Counted from the stretch's first letter, positions 1-9,287 are shown. The stretch: DNA of 64,000 bases from Streptomyces sp. AC558_RSS880 (GCF_019049255.1 NZ_JAGMUJ010000084.1:146387-210386); one strand, 5' to 3'. Numbers and translations: made by a program. The notes: generated by a model not told the origin, from the letters alone.

Positions 1-1
1 C

Positions 2-850
2 TCCGTCGAGGGCGGTGACCTGCGGCTGCGGTTCTCGCTGGACGCGGGCAGCCCCCTGGAGACGCTGACCGTCGACGACGTGCTGATCGAGGCCGCCGAC
101 GGCGGCGGCCCGACCGACCCGCCGACCGGGTCACTGCCCCCGGTGGACGACGTCACCGAGCCCGGTCCGTACGCGGTGACCGTCGACGAATCCGCCGGTC
201 CCGGCGACGACGGCTGGCTGGTGTACCCGACCGACGCGGGCCGCGACGGTGTGGACCACCCGGTCTTCGTCTGGGGCCCGGGCGCGGGATCCGACCCCGC
301 CGACTACGAGGACATGCTGCGCCAGTGGGCCTCGCACGGGTTCGTCGTCTACAGCGAGGTCTCGTCCAGCAACGGCGCCTACATGGTCGACGCCCTCGAC
401 TGGCTGGAGGACCGGAACGCCAGTCCGGGCAGCCCGCTGTACGGGGACCTCGACCTCTCCGAGGTGGCCTTCGGCGGCCACTCCCGCGGGTCCCTCGGCA
501 CGTTCGACGTGGCCGACGAACCGCGGCTGGAGACCACCGTCCACGTGGCCGGCGGCTCGTTCGACGGCAACGGCCCCGACAGCCTCCGCAACCCGGCCCT
601 GTACATCGGCGGTGACGAGGACTTCGCCACCGCGAACATGGAACGCGACTACACCGGCACCGACGTGCCGGTGTGGTTCAACGTCCTCGACGGCACCGAC
701 CACATCCTCGCCACCCGCAACGGTCAGCACATCATCACCGCCTGGCTCCGGTGGCACCTGGCCGACGAGGAGTTCCGCCGCACGCCGGACTTCCTGAGCC
801 CCGGCTGCGCCTTCTGCGGCCTCGGCGACGTCCGGTACAAGAACTGGTAG
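2..850 (+). CDS. Secreted-type α/β-hydrolase, C-terminal part (5' end outside window)
   Basis: The reading frame is open from the window edge, so the 5' end is missing; 282 residues are visible. The first 30 or so look like the last strands of a β-sandwich (carbohydrate-binding type). A Gly/Pro/Thr/Asp linker and an α/β-hydrolase domain of about 220 residues follow. The nucleophile elbow is GGHSRGS, with its Ser codon at 482-484; the acid probably lies in GGDEDF and the histidine in GTDHIL. This order resembles extracellular esterases of the dienelactone-hydrolase/chlorophyllase group that carry an accessory binding module. The substrate cannot be told. The gene is convergent with the next one, 17 bases away. 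Confidence 0.8.
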   Translation, partial: SVEGGDLRLRFSLDAGSPLETLTVDDVLIEAADGGGPTDPPTGSLPPVDDVTEPGPYAVTVDESAGPGDDGWLVYPTDAGRDGVDHPVFVWGPGAGSDPADYEDMLRQWASHGFVVYSEVSSSNGAYMVDALDWLEDRNASPGSPLYGDLDLSEVAFGGHSRGSLGTFDVADEPRLETTVHVAGGSFDGNGPDSLRNPALYIGGDEDFATANMERDYTGTDVPVWFNVLDGTDHILATRNGQHIITAWLRWHLADEEFRRTPDFLSPGCAFCGLGDVRYKNW

Positions 851-867
851 GCCCTCCGAGCCGGCCG

Positions 868-1476
868 TCACTCCCCGAGCGTGGCGACGGCCTCCTCGTA
901 ACCGCCCGTCGGCGGCGCGGTGTCGGGCCCGTACACGAGGTTCAGCACGCCCGTGGTGAACGTCTCGGACCTCAGCAGCTTCAGCGGGATCGACGGCTCG
1001 CCCTCGTCGAACAGGCGCATGCCCTTGCGTACGGCGATGGGGTGGACGAGCAGGCGCAGTTCGTCGAGGAGGCCGGCGGCCAGCAGCTGCCGGACGACGG
1101 AGACCGAGCCGCTCAGCGAGATGTCACCGCCCGGCTCGTCCTTCAGCGCGGCGGCGACCTCGGCGACGTCACCCCGCGCCTGCTCGGAGTTGCGCCACCG
1201 CAGGTCGAGCCGGCTGCGCGAGAACACGATCTTCCGCATGTCGCCGAGCTGCTTGGCGAAGCCCGCGTCCTCGCCGCCCGCCGCCTCCCGCTCGGGCCAG
1301 GCGCCGGCGAAGCTGTCGTACGTCCTGCGGCCGAAGAGCAGGACCTCCGTGGTGTTCAGGCCCGTACCGACGGCGGCTCCCATCTCGTCGTTGAAGTACG
1401 GGAAGTGCCACTGGTCGGGCGCCTCGACGACGCCGTCGAGCGAGATGAACAGGCTGGCGTTGATCTTCCGTGTCAT
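868..1476 (-). CDS. RibD C-terminal/dihydrofolate reductase-fold protein
   Basis: A 202-residue cytoplasmic protein of the RibD-C/DHFR-like superfamily, NAD(P)H-binding reductases of mostly unknown substrate. Family features seen are ISLDGVVEAPDQWHF at the N-terminus, LLFGRRTYDSFA (residues ~50-60), the nucleotide-loop region LSGSVSVVRQLLAAGL and LVHPIAVRKGMRLF near the C-terminus. The ATG at 1476 is chosen because GGAGG lies 5 bases upstream; a longer in-frame start has no such site. These proteins are often annotated dihydrofolate reductase, but real DHFR activity should not be assumed. A relative of the same family lies at 32924-33499. Confidence 0.88.
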   Translation of the reverse strand: MTRKINASLFISLDGVVEAPDQWHFPYFNDEMGAAVGTGLNTTEVLLFGRRTYDSFAGAWPEREAAGGEDAGFAKQLGDMRKIVFSRSRLDLRWRNSEQARGDVAEVAAALKDEPGGDISLSGSVSVVRQLLAAGLLDELRLLVHPIAVRKGMRLFDEGEPSIPLKLLRSETFTTGVLNLVYGPDTAPPTGGYEEAVATLGE

Positions 1477-1558
1477 GGTGTCCTCCACATCCGGGTGCGT
1501 GTACCGGATACGACCGTGCCACCCACCGGAACTCATCGGTGGGCGGCACGCGGACGGT

Positions 1559-3154
1559 TCAGACGGTGTCCGGTTCCCTGCGGCGCTCCGGATCCGGTGC
1601 GTCGCCCGCCGCCGCCCGGCGCGGGTCCGTGACGCTGCCCAGCCAGCCCAGCAGGAATCCGGCCGGCACCGTCACCAGGCCCGGGATCGTCACGTCCCAG
1701 ATCCTGAAGTCGTGCTCCGGGAAGATCGACCCGGGTGTGCCGGACGCGTACGGGGACAGCGCGAGCGCCACGACGCTCAGCACGGTGGCCCCCCACAGGC
1801 ACCACAGCGCGCCGCGGGCGGTGAACCCGGGCCAGTACAGGGCGTACAGCAGCACGGGCGCGAGGGCGGCGCCGCAGACGGCGAGCCAGAGCGTCGAGAC
1901 GACCACCAGGTTCCAGTCGGCGACGACGACCGCCACGACCGCGGCGAGGGCCCCCGTCAGCGCCGCCGACCACCGCGACGCGGCACCGTCCGCCGTGCCC
2001 GCCGGGCGCCTGCCGGCGGGCTTGGCGGCGGGCTTGGCGGACGCGCCCAGCACGTCCCGTCCCAGGGCGATGCCGGCGGCGAGGGTCACGTCCACCACGG
2101 CCGCGAGCGCGGTGAGGAAGAGGACGCAGGCCAGGGCCGCGACCAGGACGCCGCCGCTGTCGAGCGCCCGCCCGAGCAGCAGCGGCGTGAACACCTGCGC
2201 CGCCGGACCGGCCTCGCGCAGCGCCTCGCCGGCGAGGGCCGCCGCGCCGACGCCGACGACGGCGAGCGTGCCGTACAGCAGGGTGAGTTCGCCGAGCATC
2301 CAGCGGCCGACGGTCCGGGCGCCGCGCGGGCTCTTCGTCGAGATCGCCCGCATCAGCACGGCGGGCATCGCCAGCGTGGCCATCGTCATGCCGAAGGTCT
2401 GCCCGATCCGGTTCACGGCCCCCACCCACCCCTCACCGGTGTAGCCGCCCGGACGCAGGTACGCCCCGCCCGTCCGCGAGCCGTGCGCGGCGGCGTCGAG
2501 CAGCCGCCCGGGGTCCCAGCCGAAGCGGTGGAGCACGAGCACGGCGGCGGCCACCAGCACGGGCAGGGCGATCGCCGACTTCGCGATCATCACCACGCCC
2601 GTGCCCCGGATCCCGCCGCTGACGGCCAGCGCCGTCATCACGCAGCCGATCACCACGATGCAGCCGGTCCGCGCACCGGGCTGCCCGATCAGCGCCGCGG
2701 CGACGTTGCCGACCACCACCAACTGCACGACCAGCAGCGGGAAGCAGACGAGCAGGGTCACCACGCCCCACGAGACGCGTACCGTCGTCCCGCCGCTGCC
2801 GCGCGCGTCCAACAGGTCCGCGGCCGTCAGCGAGGCGTGCCCGCGCAGCGGCTCGACGATCAGTACGAGGAGCAGCATGACCCCGATCAGGCTGCCCAGC
2901 ATGACGCCGAGCCCGTCGAAGCCGGTCGTGGCGACCATGCCCACCAGTACGGTGACCGTCGCGACCGTGGTGGTGTCGCCGCCCATCGCGATGCCCTGCT
3001 GCCAGGAGCGCAGCCGGCGGCTGTCGGACCGTACGAGGGCCCGGTCGTCCTCGTCGGCGCCGGTGACGATGCACAGCATCAGGCAGATCACGACGAACAC
3101 CGAGAACACGGCGAAGACGAGGGACCGGGACGAGGGATCGAGCAGCGTGGTCAC
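1559..3154 (-). CDS. Sodium:solute symporter (SSS family, ActP-like)
   Basis: A 531-residue polytopic membrane protein with about 13 hydrophobic segments, typical of the solute:sodium symporter family that includes the acetate permease ActP. The GTG start at 3154 overlaps the stop of the preceding small gene by 4 bases (GTGA) and has GGAGG 5 bases upstream. The upstream DUF485 gene is the usual companion of ActP-type carriers, so a monocarboxylate substrate is likely (inference from context). The C-terminus is charged and cytosolic (PERRREPDTV). Residues ~355-375 hold a Lys/Pro/Ala-rich loop (SAKPAAKPAGRR). Confidence 0.9.
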   Translation of the reverse strand: MTTLLDPSSRSLVFAVFSVFVVICLMLCIVTGADEDDRALVRSDSRRLRSWQQGIAMGGDTTTVATVTVLVGMVATTGFDGLGVMLGSLIGVMLLLVLIVEPLRGHASLTAADLLDARGSGGTTVRVSWGVVTLLVCFPLLVVQLVVVGNVAAALIGQPGARTGCIVVIGCVMTALAVSGGIRGTGVVMIAKSAIALPVLVAAAVLVLHRFGWDPGRLLDAAAHGSRTGGAYLRPGGYTGEGWVGAVNRIGQTFGMTMATLAMPAVLMRAISTKSPRGARTVGRWMLGELTLLYGTLAVVGVGAAALAGEALREAGPAAQVFTPLLLGRALDSGGVLVAALACVLFLTALAAVVDVTLAAGIALGRDVLGASAKPAAKPAGRRPAGTADGAASRWSAALTGALAAVVAVVVADWNLVVVSTLWLAVCGAALAPVLLYALYWPGFTARGALWCLWGATVLSVVALALSPYASGTPGSIFPEHDFRIWDVTIPGLVTVPAGFLLGWLGSVTDPRRAAAGDAPDPERRREPDTV

Positions 3155-3489
3155 GACGACCTCCGGGCGCCCGGCCGCGGCTCGAGCCGGTCGACCCGCC
3201 GCCCGTACACCACCAGCGCGTGCACACCGACGGCCAGGGGCGCCACGGCCAGGAGCACGCCGAGGCTCACCGGTCCGGCGATCCGCGTGCCGTACGCGGC
3301 CGGTACGAGGGCGGCGGGCAGCACGTAGAGCAGCCAGGCGACGGCGATCCGGACGCCGAGCCGCAGCCCGACGGCCAGTCGCGCCGCCTCCCCGTCGTCG
3401 CGTCGCTCGTGCTCCGCCGCGGGCCGTGCGCCGGCCGCGGGCTCGTCTTGGTGCGGTGGCCCGTGCCAGGGCCGCGGTCCGAAGGACAT
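3151..3489 (-). CDS. DUF485 family small membrane protein
   Basis: A 112-residue protein with two predicted membrane helices at about residues 44-66 and 73-95, a charged His/Glu/Asp-rich N-terminus and a basic tail. This matches DUF485 proteins encoded in front of ActP-type acetate/solute symporters. The ATG at 3489 has GGAG 8 bases upstream. The stop overlaps the symporter start by 4 bases, so translation is coupled. Role unknown; thought to assist the symporter. Confidence 0.8.
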   Translation of the reverse strand: MSFGPRPWHGPPHQDEPAAGARPAAEHERRDDGEAARLAVGLRLGVRIAVAWLLYVLPAALVPAAYGTRIAGPVSLGVLLAVAPLAVGVHALVVYGRRVDRLEPRPGARRSS

Positions 3490-4462
3490 GGGGGCTGCTC
3501 CGCTCACGTCGGTCCGGCACCCCGGTAAGGGGTGCGGGTACGGGTGTGGGGGTGGGCGCGGAGTCAATCAGACCCCTGCGCGAATCCGCCCGCCCCGGGC
3601 GCAGAACTGTTCTCCCGCCCAATCCGGAGCCGTGCGGACGGTGAACGATCACCACGTGACCGGGAGCCTGAGCGGCCGCACGGTCCGGCCGTGCGATGAT
3701 GCCGGGCCGCTGCCGTCTTCCCGGTGTGGGCGGTATGTGGCCGCAGGCGGTGTCGGGCACGGCACTTCGCACCAGCCGTCCGGTATGTCGGTTCCTCCTC
3801 CCACCGCGGCCCGGGAAGTGACGGTGCTTGCGCGCCCGCACGGCTTCCGCATGGCTATTGACCTGCTCGGATTCGCTGTGCTTCGCTCGGCGCGAGGGCC
3901 TGGGGGCACATCGGGGGCACAGGTGGCGTACAGGGGCGGATCGAGGGGGCGTGAGGTGTCTCGGGGCTTTGGGGGACGCGGCGGAGACGCTGCCGGAGTG
4001 ACCGCGCCGCACCCGCGCGCACCTCGGCCGGGCCTGCCCCGGCCGCGGGTGCCACGAGGCCGGTGCTCCTTGTACGACCGCCTCGTGGCCGTGCCCGGGC
4101 CGGTGCCCGGTGATCCCCGTAGGTCCGCCGAGCGGGCCCCTTGACGTCACCGCTGCCGCGACGCGGGTTTCCACGGGTGCCGCCCGCGACGACGTCGTCC
4201 CGCCGCGGTGCGAGCGGCCGACGGAGCGGAGAACAGCACGGGCCGGACTGCCGCCGGAGCCGTGGGCGGGAGTGCCGGGAGGGTGCCCCGCACCGGAGCC
4301 GGCGGATGACGCACGGGCGACGGCGGATTCGCCGGAACCCGGGCTGCGGTCTTTCCGTCTTGCTCCGACGGGCCGCCCTTGTGAGGGGGAAGGCGGCTCC
4401 GGCCGGAAGGTGACGAGCGGAACCCGCCCTGACATGACCGACAACTAACAAAGCAGCCAAAA
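3490..4462. other. Gene-free stretch of about 970 bases
   Basis: No reading frame on either strand has a convincing protein: the candidates are Arg/Pro-rich shadow products without domains or ribosome sites. It holds a perfect 7-bp stem hairpin at 3677-3695 and ends in an unusually A-rich patch (4440-4490) before the PAP2 gene. It presumably carries the divergent promoters of the symporter operon and the PAP2 gene. Confidence 0.5.
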
Positions 4463-5872
4463 GTGAGACACATACCACCGCAGAACTTTTCGCGAACGAA
4501 CCGGAGAGCCGCGCTCTCCGTGTGGCGTCGGCCGCGGACGGCCCTCTGGATCGCGGCGGGTGCCGTGACCCTCGGGTTCCTCGTCGCGCTGGAGTTCGCC
4601 GCGCGTCACTACGGCCTGCCGGGGCCGATCACCAACCAGGTGCGGGAGGTGGTGTACGCCCCCAAGTCGGGCGGCCTGCTGTACGCCGCCATGGCGTTGA
4701 TGATGGTGGTGCTCACCTGGCGGGAACGGTTCGTCGCGGTGGGTGCGGCGATCGGCATCGACGTCGCCTTCCTGGTGGTCCGGTGGGCGGTCGACGCCGA
4801 GACGAACGGCGGCCACCCCTTCGGCAACGGCGCCCTGTGGGTGATTCTGGGCGGTGCGGTCGTCGCCGTCACCCGCCGCACCGGCCGGGAACGGGTCCTG
4901 CTCCTGAAAGGCGTCGGACTGGCCCTGCTGCTGATGGCCGGCCGCAAGACCGGTGACACCTGGCTGTTCATCACGTCGAAGACCCGCCTGACGGTGCTCG
5001 ACCAGTACGTGGCCACCGCCGATCACGCGCTGGGCGACCCGTCGTGGCTGGCGGGCCGGATCGTGACGGCCACCGGCCCCGTCGGCTTCAACTTCCTCGA
5101 CTTCGTCTACGGCAATCTCGCGGTGGCCGCGGTCATCGCCGCGCTGTACCAACTGCGCCACGTGGCGGCCGAGCGCCGCTTCCCGCGCCACCACCTGGTG
5201 CGCACGTTCCTGGTGATCGGCCTCGTCGGGCCCGCCTTCTACATGATCTTCCCGGTGGTCGGGCCGCTCTTCGCCTACGGCACGGGCACCGAGCACTGGG
5301 CGGCGGTCAGTCTGTGGGCGCCGGACATGCCGCCCAGCGAGCCCTGGGCCGTGGCCGACCTGTGGCCGCGGACGCCGCCGCCGGTCGACACCCCGCACCC
5401 CATGCCGTTCGACGGGATCACCCCGCGGAACTGCATGCCCAGCCTGCACACGGCGTGGGCCACCGCGATCTTCATCCACTCCCGGAAGGGACCCCGCGCT
5501 CTGCGGTTCGCAGGAACGTTCTGGCTGGTCGCCACGCTCGCCGCGACGCTGGGATTCGGCTACCACTACGGCGCGGACCTCCTCGCCGGCGTGGTGTTCA
5601 CGCTCACGATCGAGGCGGCACTGCGCTCGTTCGACCGGGGCTGGGACCGGTCGGGGGTCCTGCTGGCCGCCTACGGCGCGACAGTCTTCGCCGCGCTCCT
5701 GCTGTCCTACCGGTTCCTGCCGCTGACGATGGCCCAGCATCCCTGGGTGGCCGGACCGCTGCTGGTGCTGGCGACGGCCTCGGTGATCTACGGCTACGTA
5801 CGGACCACCGCGCTGTGGGAGCCGAGGACCGCACCGGCGCGGCGACCGGAACCGCAACCCGAACTGATCTGA
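4463..5872 (+). CDS. PAP2-superfamily integral membrane protein (Aur1-like)
   Basis: A 469-residue protein with about 10-12 membrane segments. The C-terminal half has the PAP2_3 motifs CMPSLHTAW (~residues 323-331) and GYHYGADLLAG (~residues 362-372). Their histidines and aspartate form the phosphatase/transferase site of inositol-phosphorylceramide-synthase-like enzymes. It is probably a lipid phosphatase or phosphotransferase at the outer face of the membrane; the lipid is unknown. The GTG at 4463 has no clear ribosome site. An in-frame GTG at 4520 is the main alternative, with GGAG 13 bases upstream. Confidence 0.85.
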   Translation: MRHIPPQNFSRTNRRAALSVWRRPRTALWIAAGAVTLGFLVALEFAARHYGLPGPITNQVREVVYAPKSGGLLYAAMALMMVVLTWRERFVAVGAAIGIDVAFLVVRWAVDAETNGGHPFGNGALWVILGGAVVAVTRRTGRERVLLLKGVGLALLLMAGRKTGDTWLFITSKTRLTVLDQYVATADHALGDPSWLAGRIVTATGPVGFNFLDFVYGNLAVAAVIAALYQLRHVAAERRFPRHHLVRTFLVIGLVGPAFYMIFPVVGPLFAYGTGTEHWAAVSLWAPDMPPSEPWAVADLWPRTPPPVDTPHPMPFDGITPRNCMPSLHTAWATAIFIHSRKGPRALRFAGTFWLVATLAATLGFGYHYGADLLAGVVFTLTIEAALRSFDRGWDRSGVLLAAYGATVFAALLLSYRFLPLTMAQHPWVAGPLLVLATASVIYGYVRTTALWEPRTAPARRPEPQPELI

Positions 5873-5960
5873 GGCGTACCGCGCCGGCCCGTCCGCCGCG
5901 CCCCGCCACGCCCCGCCGCGAAGCCGCCGTGGCCCGCCCGGGCCGATGCCCGGCACGGCC

Positions 5961-5978
5961 GCGCCGGTCCGCCGGCGC
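5961..5978. terminator. GC hairpin between convergent genes
   Basis: A perfect 7-bp stem (GCGCCGG/CCGGCGC) with a 4-base loop, between the convergent PAP2 and NB-ARC genes. It has no T-run, as is common for Streptomyces terminators. Confidence 0.4.
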
Positions 5979-6110
5979 TTCGACGAGGAGCGCCGGTGCG
6001 GGGCGCGTGCGGATCCCGCCGTCCTGCGCGGGGGCGCCTCGCCGTCCCGGTCGTGGGAGCCGTGTGGTGTCCGCGGCACCGCCCTTGCCGGGCAGGCGCG
6101 GCGCGGGACG

Positions 6111-8528
6111 TCAGGCGGGCAGTTCGCGCAGGGCCTGTTCGGTCCGGGCCGCCGCGCCGGTCAGGCCGAGAGCGGTCTGCAGGCGGTGGGCGGCCGTGTA
6201 GTGTTCCCGGGCCTCGGCGACACGGCCGGCTCCGGCCTCCAGGGCCGCCAGTTCACCGTGCGCCGCGGCCTGGCGGGGGCGGTCGCCGATCCTGGTGAGC
6301 AGGGCCAGAGCGTCCCTCATGCCTGCCGCGGCCCGCTCCGGGTCGCCCCCGGCCAGGGCGACCCGGGCCAGACCGGCCGAGGACTCCGCCTCCCCGGCGG
6401 GGTTGTTGACCGCCCGGTGCAGGACGAGAGCGTCCCCGAAGTACGCGGCGGCCTCCCCGTTCCGTCCCTGCTCGTACGCGATGCCGCCGAGGGCGTTGAG
6501 TGCGAAGGCCTGCCCGAAGCGGTTCCCGGCCCGCCGGTGGAGGGTGACCGCTTCCCGGAAGTACCCGGTCGCCTCGCCGAGTTCACCCGCTGCCCGGGCG
6601 ACGTGGCCGAGGCCGCGCAGCGCGTAGGCGAGGCCGATGCCGTCGTCGGCCTGCCGCTGGAGCTCCACCGCCTCCCGGAACCCCTCCCGCGCCCGGCCGT
6701 GGTCCCCGCGGACGCGCGCGACATGGGCCAGGCCGATCAGCGCGTAGCCCTGCCCCGCCGGGTCGTCCGCCGCCCGCGCGCACCGCAGGGCCTCCTCGAA
6801 GCGTTCCGTCGCGGCCGCGTAGTCGCCGCGCGCCCGGGCGACCTCCCCCAGCCCCCGCAGCGCGTCGGCCTCCCCCACCTTGTCCCCGGCCAGGCGAAGC
6901 AGCAGCGCCGCCTCCTCGAACCCGGCGACCGCCTCGTCGTGGCGGCGCCGGTCCCGCGCGATGTCGGCGAGGGCCGTGCGGGCCCGGCCCTGCCCCGCCT
7001 TGTCCCCGGCCCGCTCGGCGGCCGCCAGGACGTCCGTGTACAGCGCGGCCGCCTGCTCCTCACGGCCGTCCACGTACAGCAGCCGTGCGGTCCGCCGGGC
7101 CAGGCTCCCTCCCGTCTCCCATCCCTCGCCCAGCGCGGCCCGGGCCGCACCGCACAGCTCCTCGAAGGCGGCGTGGCTCCACATCCGCGCGTGGTCCGGG
7201 TTGTCGAACGGGCCGGTGCCCGAGGCCGGGACCGCCGCCCCGTACAGCAGGGCGTGCGCTGTGCCGGTGACGCCGTCCAGGTGCCGGTAGAGGCTGCGCC
7301 GGCCCCGCTCGACGGTCTCACGGGGGTCCTGGGCGGCGACGAGCCCCCGCGCGTACGCCACGAACAGGTCGTGGAAGACGTACCGGCGCTGCGGCAGCGA
7401 GGTCAGCATGCTGCGCTGCAGCAGCCGGACCAGGCGCACGGTGGCGAGTTCCGCGGGCATCCCGGCCAGCGCCGCTATCGAGGCGGCGTCGAAGTCCGGC
7501 CCCGGATGCCAGACGCAGGTGCGCAGCATGGCCTGCAGGTCCGCGCTCAGGGCCTCGTACGAGACCGTGAACGCGGCGGCCGCCTCCCGGTCGGCGTCGT
7601 CGAGCTGCTCCAGGGGCCGGGTCGCGGACCGCATGACCGCGAGCAGGCCGACCGGGTCCATGTCGGCCAGCAGGGCGCCGACGGGACGCAGGGCCAGCGG
7701 CAGCCGGCCGCACAGCCGGGCGAGTTCGTGCAGCACCTCCCGCTCGCCGGACCCACCGGTCCCGTCCGCCGGTGACCGGCCCGCGATCCGCAGCAGCAGT
7801 TCCACGGCCTCGTCCGGCGGCAGCAGGGACACCTCCTCGCGGACCACCGCGTCCAGCCCCGCGAGCCGGTGCCGGCTCGTGACCAGCACCAGACAGCGGC
7901 CGGCGCTCGCCGGGCCCGGCAACAGGGGCTCGACCTGCGCGGCCTCGCGGGCGTTGTCGAGGAGCAGCAGCACCTTTCTGTCCGCCAGCCAGGCCCGCCA
8001 CAGCTGGGCCTTGCCCGTCGTGCCGGTGGGGATGTCGGAGCCGTCGAAGCCGGCCAGCCGCAGCAGTTCCGCCAGGACCTCGCCCGGCTCGCGCGGCATG
8101 CTGCCGGGGGTGAACCCGAACAGGTCCACCTCGAACCGGGCGTCCGGGAAGGCACCGGCCAGCCGGTCCGCGAGGGCGCGGGCCAGCGCGGACTTGCCGA
8201 CGCCCCCCGTGCCGTGCAGCAGCGCGACGGCGGGAGAGCGCCGCTCGGTCAGGGCCGCCTCGCAGACGGCGGCCAGATCCGTGAGCAGCCCGGCGTGGCC
8301 GACCAGGACCGACGGGGGCGGCACCAGCGTGTTCAGCTCGATCCCCGGCCGTTCGGCGGCGGGGGCGCCGTAGAAGTGGTTGTGCTGGACGCCCTGCCCG
8401 ATGACGGCCTGCTGCGCCCGGCCGGTCGCGCTCGCGTCCATGCCGACCGTCACGGAGGCGCCGGGGGCCCCGGCGGCCGGTGTCGCGCCCGGTGGGTCCG
8501 CCGGCGGCCGGTCCGTCCCTGCCGTCAC
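6111..8528 (-). CDS. NB-ARC/TPR (NLR-like) protein with N-terminal amyloid-type motif
   Basis: An 805-residue STAND ATPase. An unstructured N-terminus carries the motif QAVIGQGVQHNHF at ~residues 40-52. The NB-ARC domain then shows Walker A HGTGGVGKS (105-113), Walker B KVLLLLDN (185-192), TSR sensor, RLPLAL and a FHD triad (MHD-like). About eight tetratricopeptide repeats fill ~residues 500-805. It resembles the ATPase-TPR half of AfsR but lacks the SARP DNA-binding domain. The GTG at 8528 overlaps the upstream stop by 4 bases. The partner gene ends in a near-copy of the same motif. This is the arrangement reported for bacterial NLRs that trigger a membrane-active partner through prion-like templating; that role here is inference. 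Confidence 0.9.
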   Translation of the reverse strand: MTAGTDRPPADPPGATPAAGAPGASVTVGMDASATGRAQQAVIGQGVQHNHFYGAPAAERPGIELNTLVPPPSVLVGHAGLLTDLAAVCEAALTERRSPAVALLHGTGGVGKSALARALADRLAGAFPDARFEVDLFGFTPGSMPREPGEVLAELLRLAGFDGSDIPTGTTGKAQLWRAWLADRKVLLLLDNAREAAQVEPLLPGPASAGRCLVLVTSRHRLAGLDAVVREEVSLLPPDEAVELLLRIAGRSPADGTGGSGEREVLHELARLCGRLPLALRPVGALLADMDPVGLLAVMRSATRPLEQLDDADREAAAAFTVSYEALSADLQAMLRTCVWHPGPDFDAASIAALAGMPAELATVRLVRLLQRSMLTSLPQRRYVFHDLFVAYARGLVAAQDPRETVERGRRSLYRHLDGVTGTAHALLYGAAVPASGTGPFDNPDHARMWSHAAFEELCGAARAALGEGWETGGSLARRTARLLYVDGREEQAAALYTDVLAAAERAGDKAGQGRARTALADIARDRRRHDEAVAGFEEAALLLRLAGDKVGEADALRGLGEVARARGDYAAATERFEEALRCARAADDPAGQGYALIGLAHVARVRGDHGRAREGFREAVELQRQADDGIGLAYALRGLGHVARAAGELGEATGYFREAVTLHRRAGNRFGQAFALNALGGIAYEQGRNGEAAAYFGDALVLHRAVNNPAGEAESSAGLARVALAGGDPERAAAGMRDALALLTRIGDRPRQAAAHGELAALEAGAGRVAEAREHYTAAHRLQTALGLTGAAARTEQALRELPA

Positions 8529-8959
8529 CGGGGCGCCTGGAAAGTGTTGTGCTGCTCGCCCTGGCCCTGCACCGCCTGCCGCGCCTGACCGGACGCGGTC
8601 GCGTGCACGGTGACCTGCCCGGCGGCCACGCCGCCCGCCTGCGACCGCTCCCGGACGAACGCCACCAGGTCCCGCAGCTGCTGCGCCTGCTCCGGGGTGT
8701 CCTCCAGCAGATCCTCGAACCGCGTCCGCCAGGCCCCGGCCTGGCGGGCCGCGACCTGCTCCGTGTCGTCGCCGGCCGCCGCCAGTTCCTCACGGGCGCG
8801 TTCCAGGCGGGCTTCCTGCCGGGCCTCCTCCTGCGGATCGCCGCGGCCCAGCAGCCGGGCCGTGCGCTCGCGGCACTCCTGCCACGCGTCCGTGGCCATC
8901 GCCTGGACCAGTGCGCCGCCCCCGGCGGCGGCCAACGCGCTGAGCGCTTCCAGGAGCAT
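8525..8959 (-). CDS. Small helical Bell-like effector with C-terminal amyloid-type motif
   Basis: A 144-residue protein. Residues 1-22 are a hydrophobic Ala/Gly helix (ALAAAGGGALVQAMATDAW). Charged helices fill ~25-110, and the C-terminal tail carries QAVQGQGEQHNTF (128-140). The tail matches the N-terminal motif of the coupled NB-ARC protein at 12 of 18 aligned positions. The helical body resembles the Bell domains described next to actinobacterial NLR genes, thought to be membrane-toxic like HeLo/MLKL bundles (family knowledge, recalled). ATG at 8959 with GAGAGGA upstream; the stop overlaps the NB-ARC start (GTGA). It could instead be a pure adaptor. Confidence 0.75.
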   Translation of the reverse strand: MLLEALSALAAAGGGALVQAMATDAWQECRERTARLLGRGDPQEEARQEARLERAREELAAAGDDTEQVAARQAGAWRTRFEDLLEDTPEQAQQLRDLVAFVRERSQAGGVAAGQVTVHATASGQARQAVQGQGEQHNTFQAPR

Positions 8960-9287
8960 GGGGGTCCTCTCGTCGGCAACGGGGGTTCAAGTATGACCGA
9001 GCGCGGGGAAGTTGATGATGGACGCGCGGCTGCCGGAGAGCGCGGGCCGGCCGCGCGTGACGCCGTGCGGTGACCTGCCGGTCCGCCGACGGTGATCCGG
9101 AGCCGACGCACCCCGCTGTCGGTCCGCGTGGGACCGGGCGGCCTCTCGTCCTCCGGCCCGGCGCGAGGGGAGCGCCCCCCATGCGGCCGCGCCGTCGTGA
9201 CCTGACAGGTGTCAGGGTCACCGGGATCCCGTGGGTGCCTACCGTGGCGGTGTCATCATCGGTGGAACCTGCGACGACGGAGTGACG
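8960..9287. other. Divergent intergenic region
   Basis: It separates the Bell/NB-ARC operon (leftward) from the β-lactamase-fold gene (rightward). The right part holds the palindrome and CCTACC element described separately; nothing else is recognised. Confidence 0.5.
9201..9243 (+). promoter_or_regulatory. Palindromic operator plus CCTACC element, copy 1
   Basis: A perfect inverted repeat CCTGACA-GG-TGTCAGG (9201-9216) is followed after exactly 21 bases by CCTACC (9238-9243), 44 bases before the start codon of the secreted β-lactamase-fold gene. The same layout with the same 21-base spacing precedes another secreted-protein gene at 13047-13089. An activator or repressor site coupled to a -10-like element is inferred. 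Confidence 0.6.

Noticed and set aside
1559..4444. One 961-codon leftward frame covering symporter, DUF485 region and beyond
   Set aside because: Only 1559-3154 encodes membrane-transporter sequence; upstream of the GTG with GGAGG the product is Arg/Pro-rich and the DUF485 gene uses another frame there.
9201..9216. Reading the CCTGACA dyad as a conventional -35 box
   Set aside because: The distance from TGTCAG to the CCTACC/TACC element is over 20 bases, too long for a normal promoter, so an operator is preferred.
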